Below are positions 7,960 through 16,884 of a stretch of DNA of 64,000 nt, piece after piece. Made by a program: the position numbers and the translations under genes. The notes beneath the pieces were generated by a model, which worked only from the letters and a program-made list of their open reading frames with translations, was not told where the DNA came from and did no database searches. Numbering within the stretch: the stretch's first letter is position 1; each line of letters starts with the position of its first letter. This stretch comes from RUG11247 sp045649485. Its GTDB lineage: Bacteria > Bacillota > Clostridia > Christensenellales > Aristaeellaceae. The stretch is from NCBI GenBank assembly GCA_045649485.1, contig JAZRPZ010000114.1:1-64000 (forward strand), given 5' to 3'.

Positions 7960-9105
7960 TCACCATATTATATAATCGTAACCCATGTCATCTAGCACAT
8001 CCAGCATTTCATAAGTTATGGTACCTGTCTCGGTAAGTCCGTTATCCTTCTGGAATGCGCTTATGGCAGCCTGTGTATTCTTGCCTGCTATTCCATCGGG
8101 CGTTCCGCATTCATAACCCTGCTCATTCAGTGCTGTTTGTACTTCTTTAATCGTGTATACATCACTGTACTCAGTCAGAGGATCGAGCTCGACCACAGAG
8201 AATACATAGGTTGCACCAAAGTATTCCATACTGAGAACTCCGTCTTCATGCAGCCTAAATACCGCTGTATCTTCACCGTACCCATCATAATTATTATTCG
8301 TCGTATAGATTGCACCATATTCGTCTACATACTCAAAGTAAAGAGGATTAAAGTAATACTGATCTCCAAACCATTTATCAAATCCATCCAGATGGAGGTT
8401 GCATATACCTTCCTCTTCACTGTATTCAAAATCAAGCGGCATTCCTGCGTAGGTTCTGTAGGTAGGCAGATCTCCATAGCAGATCTTTCGACCACCGGCC
8501 ATTCCGTAGGCAAGCTCCCATCTGTCGCTGACACCGCCGATATCATCGATAGCGTTCAACACATCTTCCGTTACCACAGGCGCAAGCTCAACTGCCGGTT
8601 CGAAGTAGTCGTAGCTTTCGCTGTTGTAAAAGAAGAAGAAGCCTGCATTAGTGTACATTATAAGCACAGGCGTACTGGTATAGCCTGAAACCGCCTCATC
8701 GTTCAAAACCTGAAAACTGATCATGAAATTTCCTTCCATGTCATACAGATTCATGAAGAGATAATCGTCAACTTCGAACTTCACTATATGTTCAGTTTCA
8801 CCGTTTTCACTATGAATTACAGCAGTTCCGTCTTCATTGATCGTAAGGTAATCCGTAAAGATTCCTTCCGGTTCGTACATATACCCGCTATTGCCGGACT
8901 CATACAACATACAATACCATTCGCCCACAATGGGATACTCATACATGTAATCGCCAAATTCTTCGCTTACATCGTATGCTATCTGCAACTGCCATTCTAT
9001 GGGTTCGGGCTCTATAATGCCTTCATCCTCCATAGCCAGCGCAGGTGCGCAGATAATCGGGAGTACCATTACAAATGTCAGCAAATACACAAGCAGCTTC
9101 TTCAT
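7960..9105 (-). CDS. Exported protein with C-terminal peptidoglycan-binding (PG_binding_1) domain
   Basis: A 381-residue protein with a clear signal peptide (MKKLLVYLLTFVMVLPIICA, cleavage near APALA-ME). The centre (about 30-300) is Asp/Glu/Tyr-rich, has repeated short beta-strand patterns and matches nothing I recognise. The last ~65 residues form a PG_binding_1-type domain: IKEVQTALNEQGYECG, GIAGKNTQAAISAFQKDNGL. The protein is therefore predicted to be exported and to bind the wall. The start at 9105 is chosen because the signal peptide begins there and GGAGG precedes it; the frame is open further upstream without a ribosome binding site. It is followed by the S-layer-homology gene on the same strand, so the pair may form one transcription unit. 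Confidence 0.78.
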   Translation of the reverse strand: MKKLLVYLLTFVMVLPIICAPALAMEDEGIIEPEPIEWQLQIAYDVSEEFGDYMYEYPIVGEWYCMLYESGNSGYMYEPEGIFTDYLTINEDGTAVIHSENGETEHIVKFEVDDYLFMNLYDMEGNFMISFQVLNDEAVSGYTSTPVLIMYTNAGFFFFYNSESYDYFEPAVELAPVVTEDVLNAIDDIGGVSDRWELAYGMAGGRKICYGDLPTYRTYAGMPLDFEYSEEEGICNLHLDGFDKWFGDQYYFNPLYFEYVDEYGAIYTTNNNYDGYGEDTAVFRLHEDGVLSMEYFGATYVFSVVELDPLTEYSDVYTIKEVQTALNEQGYECGTPDGIAGKNTQAAISAFQKDNGLTETGTITYEMLDVLDDMGYDYIIW

Positions 9106-9279
9106 ATCAAAACCTCCGCAACATTTTGTATACATGCATTTTATCCCCCCCAAAAAAATTTCACTTTGCGTTTTGTTTATGTATATGTTAACCGGATATA
9201 TTAAGTAAAATTCCCTTACTCCTGATATTGCTTCTGTGTGCAACATTTGTTTATGCATACACTGATTCTCCGATCCAAG

Positions 9280-9316
9280 CACACAAAAACACCATGTCTG
9301 CGATAAGACACGGTGT
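9280..9316 (-). terminator. Second hairpin and T-tract downstream of uxaA
   Basis: ACACCATGTCT (9289-9299) pairs with AGACACGGTGT (9306-9316) with one G-U. On the minus strand it is followed by a T-rich tract, so this hairpin is the likely transcription stop for uxaB-uxaA. Confidence 0.75.
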
Positions 9317-9326
9317 AAACATATAA

Positions 9327-9356
9327 ACATCGGCAGGAATATCTTCCTGCCGATGT
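9327..9356 (-). terminator. First hairpin downstream of uxaA
   Basis: A perfect 13-bp stem (9327-9339 with 9344-9356) around a 4-nt loop, nine bases from the uxaA stop codon. It has only a weak T-tract; a second hairpin follows within 15 bp. Confidence 0.7.
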
Positions 9357-9365
9357 AGCTTTGTA

Positions 9366-10847
9366 TCAGAGAGTTACGCCTGTTTTGAATATGGCAAGGT
9401 CATGGAAGCCGTTCTTTTCAGAGCAAACCTTTTCGCCGGAGGCCACGGCAAGCACATAGTCCATAAGCTTCTGTGCCATTTCTGGCAGAGTCTTTCCGTC
9501 AAGCAGTTCGCCTGCGTTGAAGTCTATCCAGCCGTGTTTGAAGCCCGCAAGCTTGCTGTTGCTGGAGATCTTTACCGTGGGTACGGGGCAGGCAAAGGGA
9601 GTACCGCGGCCAGTGGAGAAGAGAACTATCTGTGCACCGGAAGCCGCAAGAGCCGTAGATGCCACAAGATCGTTTCCGGGTGCGGACAGCAGGTTGAGAC
9701 CCGCTACCTTCACCTTTTCGCCGTATGCCAGCACGTCCTTTACGGGAGCAAAGCCGCTCTTCTGGGTGCAGCCCAGCGCCTTATCCTCGAGGGTGGATAT
9801 GCCGCCCTCCTTGTTTCCGGGGGAAGGATTCTCGTAAATGGTCTGATGATGCTCCTCAAAATAGCGCTTGAAATCGTTTATCAGCGCCACTGTCTTTTCG
9901 AAAAGCTCGGTGGTATCGCAGCGGTCCATAAGTATGGTCTCCGCGCCGAACATCTCGGGCACCTCGGTGAGTATGGTGGTACCGCCCTGAGCGACCAGCA
10001 TATCGGAGAATCCGCCGATAACAGGATTTGCGGTTATTCCGCTGAAACCGTCGCTGCCGCCGCACTTGAGACCGATTATGAGCTTGCTTGCAGGACAGGG
10101 TACGCGCACTTCGCCGCGCATATTGTCCGCAAGTTCCTCAAGCAGCTTCATTGCCTCGGTGAATTCGTCTTCCACCTGCTGACTTACAAGGAAGCGCACG
10201 CGGGACTTGTCGTAATCACCCATATGCGCCTCTATGGAATCCACGCCGCTGTTTTCACAGCCCAGACCCAGCACCAGTACGCCGCCCACATTGGGATGTG
10301 TGGCAAGGTCGGCAAGTATCTGACGGGTATTATCCTGGTCATCGCCCATCTGGCTGCAGCCGTAAGGATGTGGGAATGCGTTCACACACTCGACTCCGCC
10401 GCCGACCAATACCTGCGCAGCCTTTTCCAGCGCCTTGGCAACGTCATTCACACAGCCGACAGTGGGCAGGATCCACAGTTCATTGCGTACGCCGACGCTG
10501 CCGTTCTTTCTGGGATAGCCCATGAAAGTTGCGGCTTCGGCAGGCTCAACAGTGGGATAAGTGGGAGTATGCTTGTATTCCAGTTCTCCCGAAAGCAGAG
10601 TGTGCAGATCATGCGTATGCACATGGGCACCCTTTGCGATATCACAGGTTGCGTAGCCGATGGGGAATCCGTACTTTATAACGCCGGCGTTCTCGGCAAT
10701 ATCGCAGAGCGCGAACTTATGACCTGCGGGGATATCGTTTGCGAGAGTAATGCTTTCACCCTCAACATCCAGCACAGTACCGGCCGTAAGCTGAGAAAGC
10801 GCCACCGCCACGTTATCCCTTGCGGTTATCTTGAGAAATTCAGCCAT
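9366..10847 (-). CDS. uxaA: Altronate dehydratase (UxaA)
   Basis: Dehydrates D-altronate to 2-keto-3-deoxy-D-gluconate in galacturonate breakdown. The protein is 493 residues. It has an N-terminal SAF domain (about 1-95, with AKGAHVHTHDLHT) joined to the altronate/galactarate dehydratase core (about 105 to the end; GYPRKNGSVGVRNELWILPT, CVNAFPHPYGCSQMGDD, GLKCGGSDGFSGITANP, LFSTGRGTPFACPVPTVK). The fused two-domain layout is typical of UxaA. The start ATG at 10847 lies 2 bp after the uxaB stop, and the ribosome binding site GGAGG is inside the last codons of uxaB, so the two genes are translationally coupled. The kinase and aldolase steps (kdgK, kdgA) are not in the window. Confidence 0.95.
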   Translation of the reverse strand: MAEFLKITARDNVAVALSQLTAGTVLDVEGESITLANDIPAGHKFALCDIAENAGVIKYGFPIGYATCDIAKGAHVHTHDLHTLLSGELEYKHTPTYPTVEPAEAATFMGYPRKNGSVGVRNELWILPTVGCVNDVAKALEKAAQVLVGGGVECVNAFPHPYGCSQMGDDQDNTRQILADLATHPNVGGVLVLGLGCENSGVDSIEAHMGDYDKSRVRFLVSQQVEDEFTEAMKLLEELADNMRGEVRVPCPASKLIIGLKCGGSDGFSGITANPVIGGFSDMLVAQGGTTILTEVPEMFGAETILMDRCDTTELFEKTVALINDFKRYFEEHHQTIYENPSPGNKEGGISTLEDKALGCTQKSGFAPVKDVLAYGEKVKVAGLNLLSAPGNDLVASTALAASGAQIVLFSTGRGTPFACPVPTVKISSNSKLAGFKHGWIDFNAGELLDGKTLPEMAQKLMDYVLAVASGEKVCSEKNGFHDLAIFKTGVTL

Positions 10848-10849
10848 TT

Positions 10850-12319
10850 TCAACCTCCGAAACGCTCGGTAAGCACAGCCTTCATACCCTTTTCAAGGAT
10901 CTCGGCATAGGCTTCGGTCACGAATTCGATAAGGCCGGGCACATTCTTCAGCTCGTCGCCGAAGAAAGCTTCGTTGCCGATAAAGGCCTTAACCTGCTCG
11001 CACACGGGCATATCCGCAGAATTTGCGAAGAATTCCAGCACAGCGGCGTCATCCTGCAGCACATACTTTTCGCCGTCGCGCAGGCACTCAAGCTTGCCGT
11101 CGACTATCTTGCCGCCATGATACAGGCTCATAAGTGCAGCAAGGGAGAAAGTGAGGTGCTCGGGCAGCTTGCCCTCGGTCTCGGCATAGATAAGCAGGCT
11201 GGGCATACAGCGTGCGCGCCACTTGCTGACGCTGTTGAGGCAGATGGACAGCAATGCATGCTTGATGAAGGGATTCATGAAGCGTCCGGTAACTGCCTCG
11301 GCAAATGCCATCAGGTCATCCTTGGGCAGGGTAAGAGTAGGAATGACCTCATCATACAGAGTCTTCTGCATGAAGGTCTTTATCATTTCATCATTCATTG
11401 CCTGCAGCACATAATCATGACCGCACTGGAATGCCATGGGTACAAAAGAGGTGTGCGCACCGTTCAGTATGCGAACCTTGCGCTGCTTATAGGGCTTCTG
11501 GTTATCGGTAAAGATAACGGGCAGACCGCAATCCGGCAGAGGCAGTTCGGCGGAGATATCCTTATCGCTTTCGATTACCCACAGACCGAAAGGCTCTGCG
11601 GTATCCAGCAGCCGGTCTTCATAACCCAGCTTTTCCCAGATCTCGGCATCCTCGCCGCGGGGGTAACCGGTAACGATGCGGTCAACGAGGGTGGAAGTAA
11701 ACACGCAGGCTTCCTCCAGCCACTTTTCGAATCTCTCGCCAAGATTCCATATCTTTGCAAGCTTCGTAACGCACTTTTTCAGCATAATGCCGTTGTCGTC
11801 GATGAGTTCAACAGGCAGAATGATTATGCCCTTATCGGCAGCATAATCGAAATGCTCGGCGCGCTCGAAGAGGAATTTGGTAAGCTTTCCGGGGTAGGAA
11901 TTGGGCGGGCAGAGGCTGAAACTGTCCGTTTCATCCAGCACGATACCTGCCTCGGTGGTATTGCTGACGATAAAGCGCAGGGTCTCGCACTTTGCGTAAG
12001 CACTGTACTTATCGTATTCGGCATAGGAATCAACGGCATCTCTTACGGAAGAAACGATGCGGGACTGTTCGACCTTTTCGCCGTCGACAATGCCGCGCAG
12101 CATTACGGTATAGCGGTAATCCTGCTCCTTGAAGGCAGGGAAAAGTTCACCGATGGCAATGGGCTTTACCAGCACAACGGAGCCGTTGAAATCGGTCTTT
12201 TCATTCATGATATCGATAAAATAATCCACAAATGCGCGCAGGAAGTTTCCTTCACCAAACTGCAGCACGCGCACGGGGCGCTCGGGGGCAGGTACCATAG
12301 CGGATGTAAGCCTGTTCAT
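10850..12319 (-). CDS. uxaB: Tagaturonate reductase (UxaB), mannitol-dehydrogenase family
   Basis: NADH-dependent reduction of D-tagaturonate to D-altronate, which UxaA then dehydrates. The protein is 489 residues. The N-terminal Rossmann part carries VLQFGEGNFLRAFVDYF near residues 19-35. The polyol-dehydrogenase core carries KVRILNGAHT near 283-292 and the catalytic-domain stretch CLNSVSKWRARCMPSL near 358-373. FGEGNFLRAF and the pairing with uxaA favour tagaturonate over fructuronate (UxuB) as substrate. Start: ATG after GGAGG at about 12326. It is the first gene of the uxaBA operon, with a promoter at 12360-12388. Confidence 0.93.
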   Translation of the reverse strand: MNRLTSAMVPAPERPVRVLQFGEGNFLRAFVDYFIDIMNEKTDFNGSVVLVKPIAIGELFPAFKEQDYRYTVMLRGIVDGEKVEQSRIVSSVRDAVDSYAEYDKYSAYAKCETLRFIVSNTTEAGIVLDETDSFSLCPPNSYPGKLTKFLFERAEHFDYAADKGIIILPVELIDDNGIMLKKCVTKLAKIWNLGERFEKWLEEACVFTSTLVDRIVTGYPRGEDAEIWEKLGYEDRLLDTAEPFGLWVIESDKDISAELPLPDCGLPVIFTDNQKPYKQRKVRILNGAHTSFVPMAFQCGHDYVLQAMNDEMIKTFMQKTLYDEVIPTLTLPKDDLMAFAEAVTGRFMNPFIKHALLSICLNSVSKWRARCMPSLLIYAETEGKLPEHLTFSLAALMSLYHGGKIVDGKLECLRDGEKYVLQDDAAVLEFFANSADMPVCEQVKAFIGNEAFFGDELKNVPGLIEFVTEAYAEILEKGMKAVLTERFGG

Positions 12320-12359
12320 ATATCAAAACCTCCGGGTATCATTATTGCAATATATATTT

Positions 12360-12388
12360 ATTATAGAATGTAAGATATCATTTGGCAA
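12360..12388 (-). promoter_or_regulatory. Promoter of uxaB-uxaA
   Basis: On the minus strand: TTGCCA (12388-12383), 17-bp spacer, TATAAT (12365-12360). It is divergent from the lysine-riboswitch promoter 24 bp away. Confidence 0.75.
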
Positions 12389-12411
12389 TACAAACATGAA
12401 TAAAAAATTGC

Positions 12412-12440
12412 TTGAAGCTTTACATAGCGAATAGTATAAT
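12412..12440 (+). promoter_or_regulatory. Promoter of the lysine-riboswitch transcription unit
   Basis: TTGAAG (12412-12417), 17-bp spacer, TATAAT (12435-12440). Transcription would begin right at the riboswitch P1 stem. Confidence 0.75.
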
Positions 12441-12444
12441 AATC

Positions 12445-12611
12445 TTGCACTGATAGAGGTGCGGGGTTTATGAGTAATCCGATAAAGGCGCGGAAACGCC
12501 CGGATGAAAGGAAATTCCGCCGAAATCTGTTTCCCGTTTCCGCGGAACTCAGGTTGGGTCACGACAGAATATGCCGTGAACTGTCACAGCTGTGGAGAGC
12601 TATCGTGGCAA
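12445..12611 (+). promoter_or_regulatory. Lysine riboswitch (L box)
   Basis: The conserved core of the L box is readable: AGAGGTGCGG near 12455-12464, CCGCCGAAATCTG near 12525, GGTTGGGTCACGACAG near 12551-12566, ATGCCGTGAACTGTCAC, and AGCTGTGGAGAGCTATCG at the 3' end. The P1 stem pairs 12445-12456 with 12600-12611 around a small internal loop. A terminator hairpin follows at once, so lysine binding is expected to switch the downstream transporter gene off by premature termination. Confidence 0.93.
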
Positions 12612-12639
12612 AATTCATTCCTATTATAAAGGTATGACA

Positions 12640-12668
12640 AGGCCGCGTATGTTCGCGGTCTTTTTTCT
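12640..12668 (+). terminator. Expression-platform terminator of the lysine riboswitch
   Basis: GGCCGCG and CGCGGTC form a 7-bp stem (one G-U) followed by six T. It lies between the aptamer and the start codon. Confidence 0.85.
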
Positions 12669-12704
12669 TTGCCCGAACCCGCAACAACAGAAAGGATGTA
12701 TCCC

Positions 12705-14333
12705 ATGAGAAACAAGCTGCTCATCGTTGGTACGGTCGTAGTGCTGTGCCTGCTGTGCTGCGTCACCGCCTTTGCAGAAGGCACCGCAGCCGAAGCCAAC
12801 ATGTTCATCGGCACCTTCTGGTCACTGGTACCCCCGCTTATCGCCATCGTGCTGGCACTGATCACCAAGGAAGTTTACAGTTCTCTGTTTGTAGGTATTC
12901 TGACCGGCGCACTGTTCTATAACAAGTTCAATATCGTCGGAACCATGGATTCCGTAATACAGGAAGGCCTCATCGCCTCCGTTGCCGGTACTGCGGGCAT
13001 CTTCGTATTCCTCGTTGTTCTCGGCGTCATGATCGCTCTTATCAACAAGTCCGGTGGTTCCGCCGCATTCGGCCGCTGGGCCCAGACTCACATCAAGAGC
13101 AAGACCGGTGCTATCCTCTGCACCTTCCTGCTGGGCATCCTTATCTTCATCGATGACTATTTCAACTGCCTCACCGTAGGTTCCGTAATGCGTCCCGTTA
13201 CCGATGCACACAAGGTCAGCCGCGCAAAGCTTTCCTATGTCATCGACGCGACCGCCGCACCCATCTGCATGATCGCCCCCATTTCTTCCTGGGCAGCTGC
13301 GGTTTCCGATTATACCAGCGGTGTTACCGATGCCGCCGGCGCAGAGATCTCTTCCCTCGCACTGTTCTGCAGGGCCATCCCCTACAATTTCTATTCCCTG
13401 CTGACCCTGGCCTTCATCGTCCTGATCACTCTCATGAAGTTCGATTTCGGCCCCATGAAGAAGCATGAGCTGAACGCAGCAAACGGCGATCTGTTCACCT
13501 TCGGCAGCAATGTAGTCACCGAAGAGCCCGAGGCAGTAGACAGCAGCCGCAGCCGCGTACTGGATCTGATCGTTCCCGTTCTGTCCCTCATCGTGTTCTC
13601 CGTATTCGCCCTCATCTACGTAGGCGGCTTCTATGATGCCTCCTCCGCAGCTTACCACAGCTTCGTAGACGCCTTTGCCAATACCGATGCGACCGTCGGT
13701 CTGCCCATGGGCGGTCTGGCAGCACTCATCGTCACCGTCATCTACATGATCTGCCGCAGGCTCATCAAGTTCACCGACGCAATGAAGTGCATCCCCAAGG
13801 GCTTCTTCGCAATGGTGCCCGCCATACTCATTCTGACCATGGCTACCGGTCTCAAGAACATCACCGGTCTGCTGGGTTCCGATACCTTCGTCAAGGCAGC
13901 ACTGGCAAACGCAGGCGCCCTGCACAACTTCCTGCCCGCAATCATCTTCGTTGTAGCATGCTTCATCGCATTCTCCACCGGCACCTCCTGGGGTACCTTC
14001 GGCATCCTCATCCCCATCGTGCTTGATGTATTCCCCGCAGGCAGCGAGCTGGCCGTCATCGGCATGTCCGCCTGCCTCGCCGGCGCCGTATGCGGTGACC
14101 ACTGCTCCCCCATTTCCGATACCACCATCATGTCCTCCGCAGGCGCTCAGTGCGAACACGTAAACCACGTTTCCACTCAGCTGCCCTACGCGATCACCGT
14201 TGCTGCAGTATCCTTCGCATCCTACATTCTCACCGGTTTCATCCAGAGCTGGATCGTATCCCTGCCCATCGCACTCCTGATGCTGGCAACCGCTCTCGTA
14301 GCGATCCGCAAGTTTACTGCAACCAAGGCATAA
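12705..14333 (+). CDS. NhaC-family transporter, predicted lysine importer
   Basis: A 542-residue membrane protein of the Na+/H+ antiporter NhaC superfamily with a signal-like first helix and about eleven further segments. Typical features are GILIFIDDYFNCLTVGSVM near residues 145-165 with paired acidic residues, DATAAPICMIAPISSWAA, FSTGTSWGTFGILIPIV and GAVCGDHCSPISDTTIMSS near the C-terminus. Its position behind a lysine riboswitch argues that it carries lysine; NhaC-superfamily proteins under L-box control have been proposed as lysine transporters, so this is a supported inference, not a sequence-intrinsic assignment. The ATG at 12705 follows AAAGGA; an upstream in-frame start at 12669 sits directly behind the terminator T-tract. 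Confidence 0.88.
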   Translation: MRNKLLIVGTVVVLCLLCCVTAFAEGTAAEANMFIGTFWSLVPPLIAIVLALITKEVYSSLFVGILTGALFYNKFNIVGTMDSVIQEGLIASVAGTAGIFVFLVVLGVMIALINKSGGSAAFGRWAQTHIKSKTGAILCTFLLGILIFIDDYFNCLTVGSVMRPVTDAHKVSRAKLSYVIDATAAPICMIAPISSWAAAVSDYTSGVTDAAGAEISSLALFCRAIPYNFYSLLTLAFIVLITLMKFDFGPMKKHELNAANGDLFTFGSNVVTEEPEAVDSSRSRVLDLIVPVLSLIVFSVFALIYVGGFYDASSAAYHSFVDAFANTDATVGLPMGGLAALIVTVIYMICRRLIKFTDAMKCIPKGFFAMVPAILILTMATGLKNITGLLGSDTFVKAALANAGALHNFLPAIIFVVACFIAFSTGTSWGTFGILIPIVLDVFPAGSELAVIGMSACLAGAVCGDHCSPISDTTIMSSAGAQCEHVNHVSTQLPYAITVAAVSFASYILTGFIQSWIVSLPIALLMLATALVAIRKFTATKA

Positions 14334-14336
14334 ACA

Positions 14337-14382
14337 ATAAAAAACGACTCAGGGAACTTCGCTTCCCCGAGTCGTTTTTATT
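14337..14382. terminator. Bidirectional terminator between convergent genes
   Basis: AAACGACTC and GAGTCGTTT with further inner pairing, A-rich on the left and T-rich on the right, so it works in both directions. The end of the minus-strand gene touches it. Confidence 0.82.
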
Positions 14383-16397
14383 TATATCTCAACCCGTCCC
14401 GCAGCCGTTGCAACAACCTCTGTACCCAGGTCAACGGGAGCTCCATCCTTGTCCGATGTACGGTGACTTTTTACCTGCACAGCGGTCTGCAGCTGACCCA
14501 GCGCGCCTCTGCGGCGTGCCTCGTCACAGGCAAGCCTGCAGGCAATCTCCTCCGCAGCAGCCACAGCCTTTTCTATATCCGGCGCAGAATCACGTATTCC
14601 CGGCGCAGTTATGATTATCCTATAGGATCCGTCTACCGCGTATTCGCCCTGCAGCATGACAGAAGCCTGTGCGCTGATATCCGCAACCACCGCGCCCACG
14701 GCGTTTGCTACCTCGGAATTTTCAGGAATGACGCATTCCACTCCGAGAGCTTTCGCCACCTCAGGCAGGAATATATGTGTGGGGGCGCCGGTACCTATCA
14801 GCGCTGCCTTTGTTCTGGGCAGCAGTTCAAAGAATACATCATTTCCATCTGCAGCCCTGTTTTTCCATTTGCGGGTTATCACGGCGCGCAGTCCGTCATC
14901 GATTCCGTTTTTGTATATATCAGGATATGCGGATTCGATGAACACACGGCAGATATTTTCAAACAGCCGCTGCTTCACCATTCCATATATATCCTCACAG
15001 AAGCGCTCCATATCCGCATCAGAATCATCGTAATCGATAAGTGCACGCAGCATGCAGCGCGCAGCCGTCTCGGATGCATTTCTGTCAAAGGCCGCGTAGT
15101 CACCGCGGATATGCATTATATCCGTAGGCGTAAGACCGCAGCGCATCACGATGCCCTCTCTCTCAAGACGCTCGCTTGCCTTTCCGTAGGCTTCCAGCTT
15201 TCCTCCGCCGATCATCTGCGGTCCCTCTGCAAGGGCATCAATAAGTCTGCGCTCGGCATCTGTATACCTGGAAACATCCTCGGGCATGCGCATCAGATAC
15301 AGGAACTCATGAAGCTGACGGGTATGCCTGCGCATATCGGGAAGCAGTCTTTCAAGCTCGCTTGCCACATATGGCCATTTTGCCGCCGCAGCGCACAGAG
15401 GCTCCACCCTGCGGTCATCCAGCACAAGCCTGCCCTCGTTTATATAAACGCGCGTGTCGCCGCCCAGACCGAAGGTATCGATATACACGCCCTTTATCTG
15501 CGTGCGCCAGCCGCCGATACTGATGCCGCCGGACATCATGGGAACTCCGCCCTTGACCACAGAAATATCCGTGGTAGTGCCGCCCATATCGACTATCAGG
15601 CAGTTATCCGAATCCGCCAGCTTCCTGCAGCCCATCACACTCGCGGCAGGTCCGCTGAGTATGGTCTCTACGGGGCGCTGCTTTGCAAAGGAATCCGACA
15701 TAAGGCTGCCGTCGCTGCGCACTATCATCTGCTTTGCGTTCAGTCCGCGCTCGGCAAGTGCCGCGGATACCGCCTGCATGAATCTGTCGACCACCGGCAG
15801 AAGCCTTGCATTGAGCAGGGCCGTAGCGCCGCGTTCCATTATATTCAGCCCCGTTGCCAGCTCACTTGCCATGATAAACGGCACATGATATCTTGCAGTC
15901 AACGCCTCTTTAGCGGATTTTTCTGTGACGCCGCCATTCCTCAGAGAGTTAAGACCCGCAACGCACAGCGCATCTGCTTCATTAAAGAAGCAGGCGTTTT
16001 CAGCTATTACCTTTTCCCAATCGGGCTGCTCTGCGATCTTTCCGTCAAACGAAGCCCTCGCATCAACGCACAGCACATCCGTGTATACCAGACCGTATTT
16101 TTTATCCGCACCCACTCGTTCAAGCGTGGCCATATCTGTACCCACCATTACGAGCTTGGCTCTTCCACCTTTCTTTTCAACACAGGCGTTCGTGGCAAGC
16201 GTAGTAGAAAGGGACACCAATTCCGCCTTCTTCACAAGATCACACGGCAGCATATCAAGCGCCGCACCGATTCCCACAGAAAGTTCATGATGGGTCGTTG
16301 GCGATTTGCCCTTTGCCAGCACTCTGCCCGTCTCAAAATCATATATTACCGCGTCGGTGTAAGTACCGCCGGTATCTATTCCTATTCCGTATGCCAT
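14382..16397 (-). CDS. Hydantoinase/oxoprolinase (HyuA) family protein
   Basis: A 671-residue cytoplasmic protein of the HyuA/5-oxoprolinase-A family, an ASKHA-fold ATPase group that opens cyclic amides such as hydantoins or 5-oxoproline with ATP. Motifs: GIGIDTGGTYTDAVIY at the N-terminus, SLSTTLATNACVEKKGG near residue 64, ETILSGPAASVMGC near 244, VDMGGTTTDISVVKGG near 270 and TFGLGGDTRVYINEG near 310. HyuB, the usual partner subunit, is absent, so the substrate cannot be named. The ATG follows GGAGG. The gene is transcribed alone from its own promoter towards the NhaC terminator. Family assignment is firm; exact reaction is unknown. Confidence 0.85.
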   Translation of the reverse strand: MAYGIGIDTGGTYTDAVIYDFETGRVLAKGKSPTTHHELSVGIGAALDMLPCDLVKKAELVSLSTTLATNACVEKKGGRAKLVMVGTDMATLERVGADKKYGLVYTDVLCVDARASFDGKIAEQPDWEKVIAENACFFNEADALCVAGLNSLRNGGVTEKSAKEALTARYHVPFIMASELATGLNIMERGATALLNARLLPVVDRFMQAVSAALAERGLNAKQMIVRSDGSLMSDSFAKQRPVETILSGPAASVMGCRKLADSDNCLIVDMGGTTTDISVVKGGVPMMSGGISIGGWRTQIKGVYIDTFGLGGDTRVYINEGRLVLDDRRVEPLCAAAAKWPYVASELERLLPDMRRHTRQLHEFLYLMRMPEDVSRYTDAERRLIDALAEGPQMIGGGKLEAYGKASERLEREGIVMRCGLTPTDIMHIRGDYAAFDRNASETAARCMLRALIDYDDSDADMERFCEDIYGMVKQRLFENICRVFIESAYPDIYKNGIDDGLRAVITRKWKNRAADGNDVFFELLPRTKAALIGTGAPTHIFLPEVAKALGVECVIPENSEVANAVGAVVADISAQASVMLQGEYAVDGSYRIIITAPGIRDSAPDIEKAVAAAEEIACRLACDEARRRGALGQLQTAVQVKSHRTSDKDGAPVDLGTEVVATAAGRVEI

Positions 16398-16429
16398 ATC
16401 TTTTCCTCCGAATATGCATCACTGCAAAG

Positions 16430-16457
16430 ATTATACCACACAGTCTGTTCATCACAA
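16430..16457 (-). promoter_or_regulatory. Promoter of the hydantoinase/oxoprolinase-family gene
   Basis: On the minus strand: TTGTGA (16457-16452), 16-bp spacer, TATAAT (16435-16430). Confidence 0.6.
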
Positions 16458-16500
16458 AGTACAGCAATTTCATATCGCAAAATATTCCCGTAAAAATGGA

Positions 16501-16529
16501 TTGACGCAGAATTACAGTATGTATATAAT
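16501..16529 (+). promoter_or_regulatory. Promoter of the cobalamin-riboswitch unit
   Basis: TTGACG (16501-16506), 17-bp spacer, TATAAT (16524-16529). Confidence 0.8.
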
Positions 16530-16549
16530 ATAGTCAACAAATGAATAGC

Positions 16550-16821
16550 CGGTGTATCTGCGCAGTGATGCGCGGCGGATGCTGACTGCAGCCGTCATAG
16601 GAATCGGATGAAAATTCCGAGCTATCCCAGTAACCGTGAAGCTGACGAAAGCGCAAAAGAGCCACTGCCCTCCGGGCGGGAAGGTGCGCGAGGATTCTGA
16701 GGTCAAGCTTGCTTGACTAACGAGAGCAATTGCTTGCAATTGCCGAGTGTAACCAGCGCCGCTTAAAATGCGGCGATGGCCGAAGTAGGATGAAGCCAAG
16801 CCGGGAGACTTGTTTACACCG
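16550..16821 (+). promoter_or_regulatory. Cobalamin riboswitch
   Basis: The conserved cobalamin-aptamer boxes are readable: GGAATCGGATGAAAATTCCG near 16600-16619, AGCTATCCCAGTAACCGT next, GAGCCACTG near 16660, GGGCGGGAAGGTGCG near 16675-16689, and the B12 box AAGCCGGGAGACTTG near 16798-16812. The closing stem pairs CGGTGTA (16550-16556) with TACACCG (16815-16821). The 5' side has an extra ~35-nt GC-rich segment between P1 and the first core box, and there are hairpin insertions around 16700-16745. It controls the corrinoid importer downstream through a terminator at 16885. Confidence 0.92.
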
Positions 16822-16884
16822 TAAAACATTCCCCTGGGGTGGGATATGCTATCCGGAGCCGGAGCTTTGCTGCCGGTCTGTTTA

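Noticed and set aside
9402..10910. A 502-codon plus-strand frame opposite uxaA
   Set aside because: Shadow of the minus-strand gene; the uxaA motifs and the coupled start with uxaB settle the strand.
16512..16829. A 105-codon minus-strand frame
   Set aside because: It lies entirely in the cobalamin riboswitch, whose conserved boxes explain the sequence.
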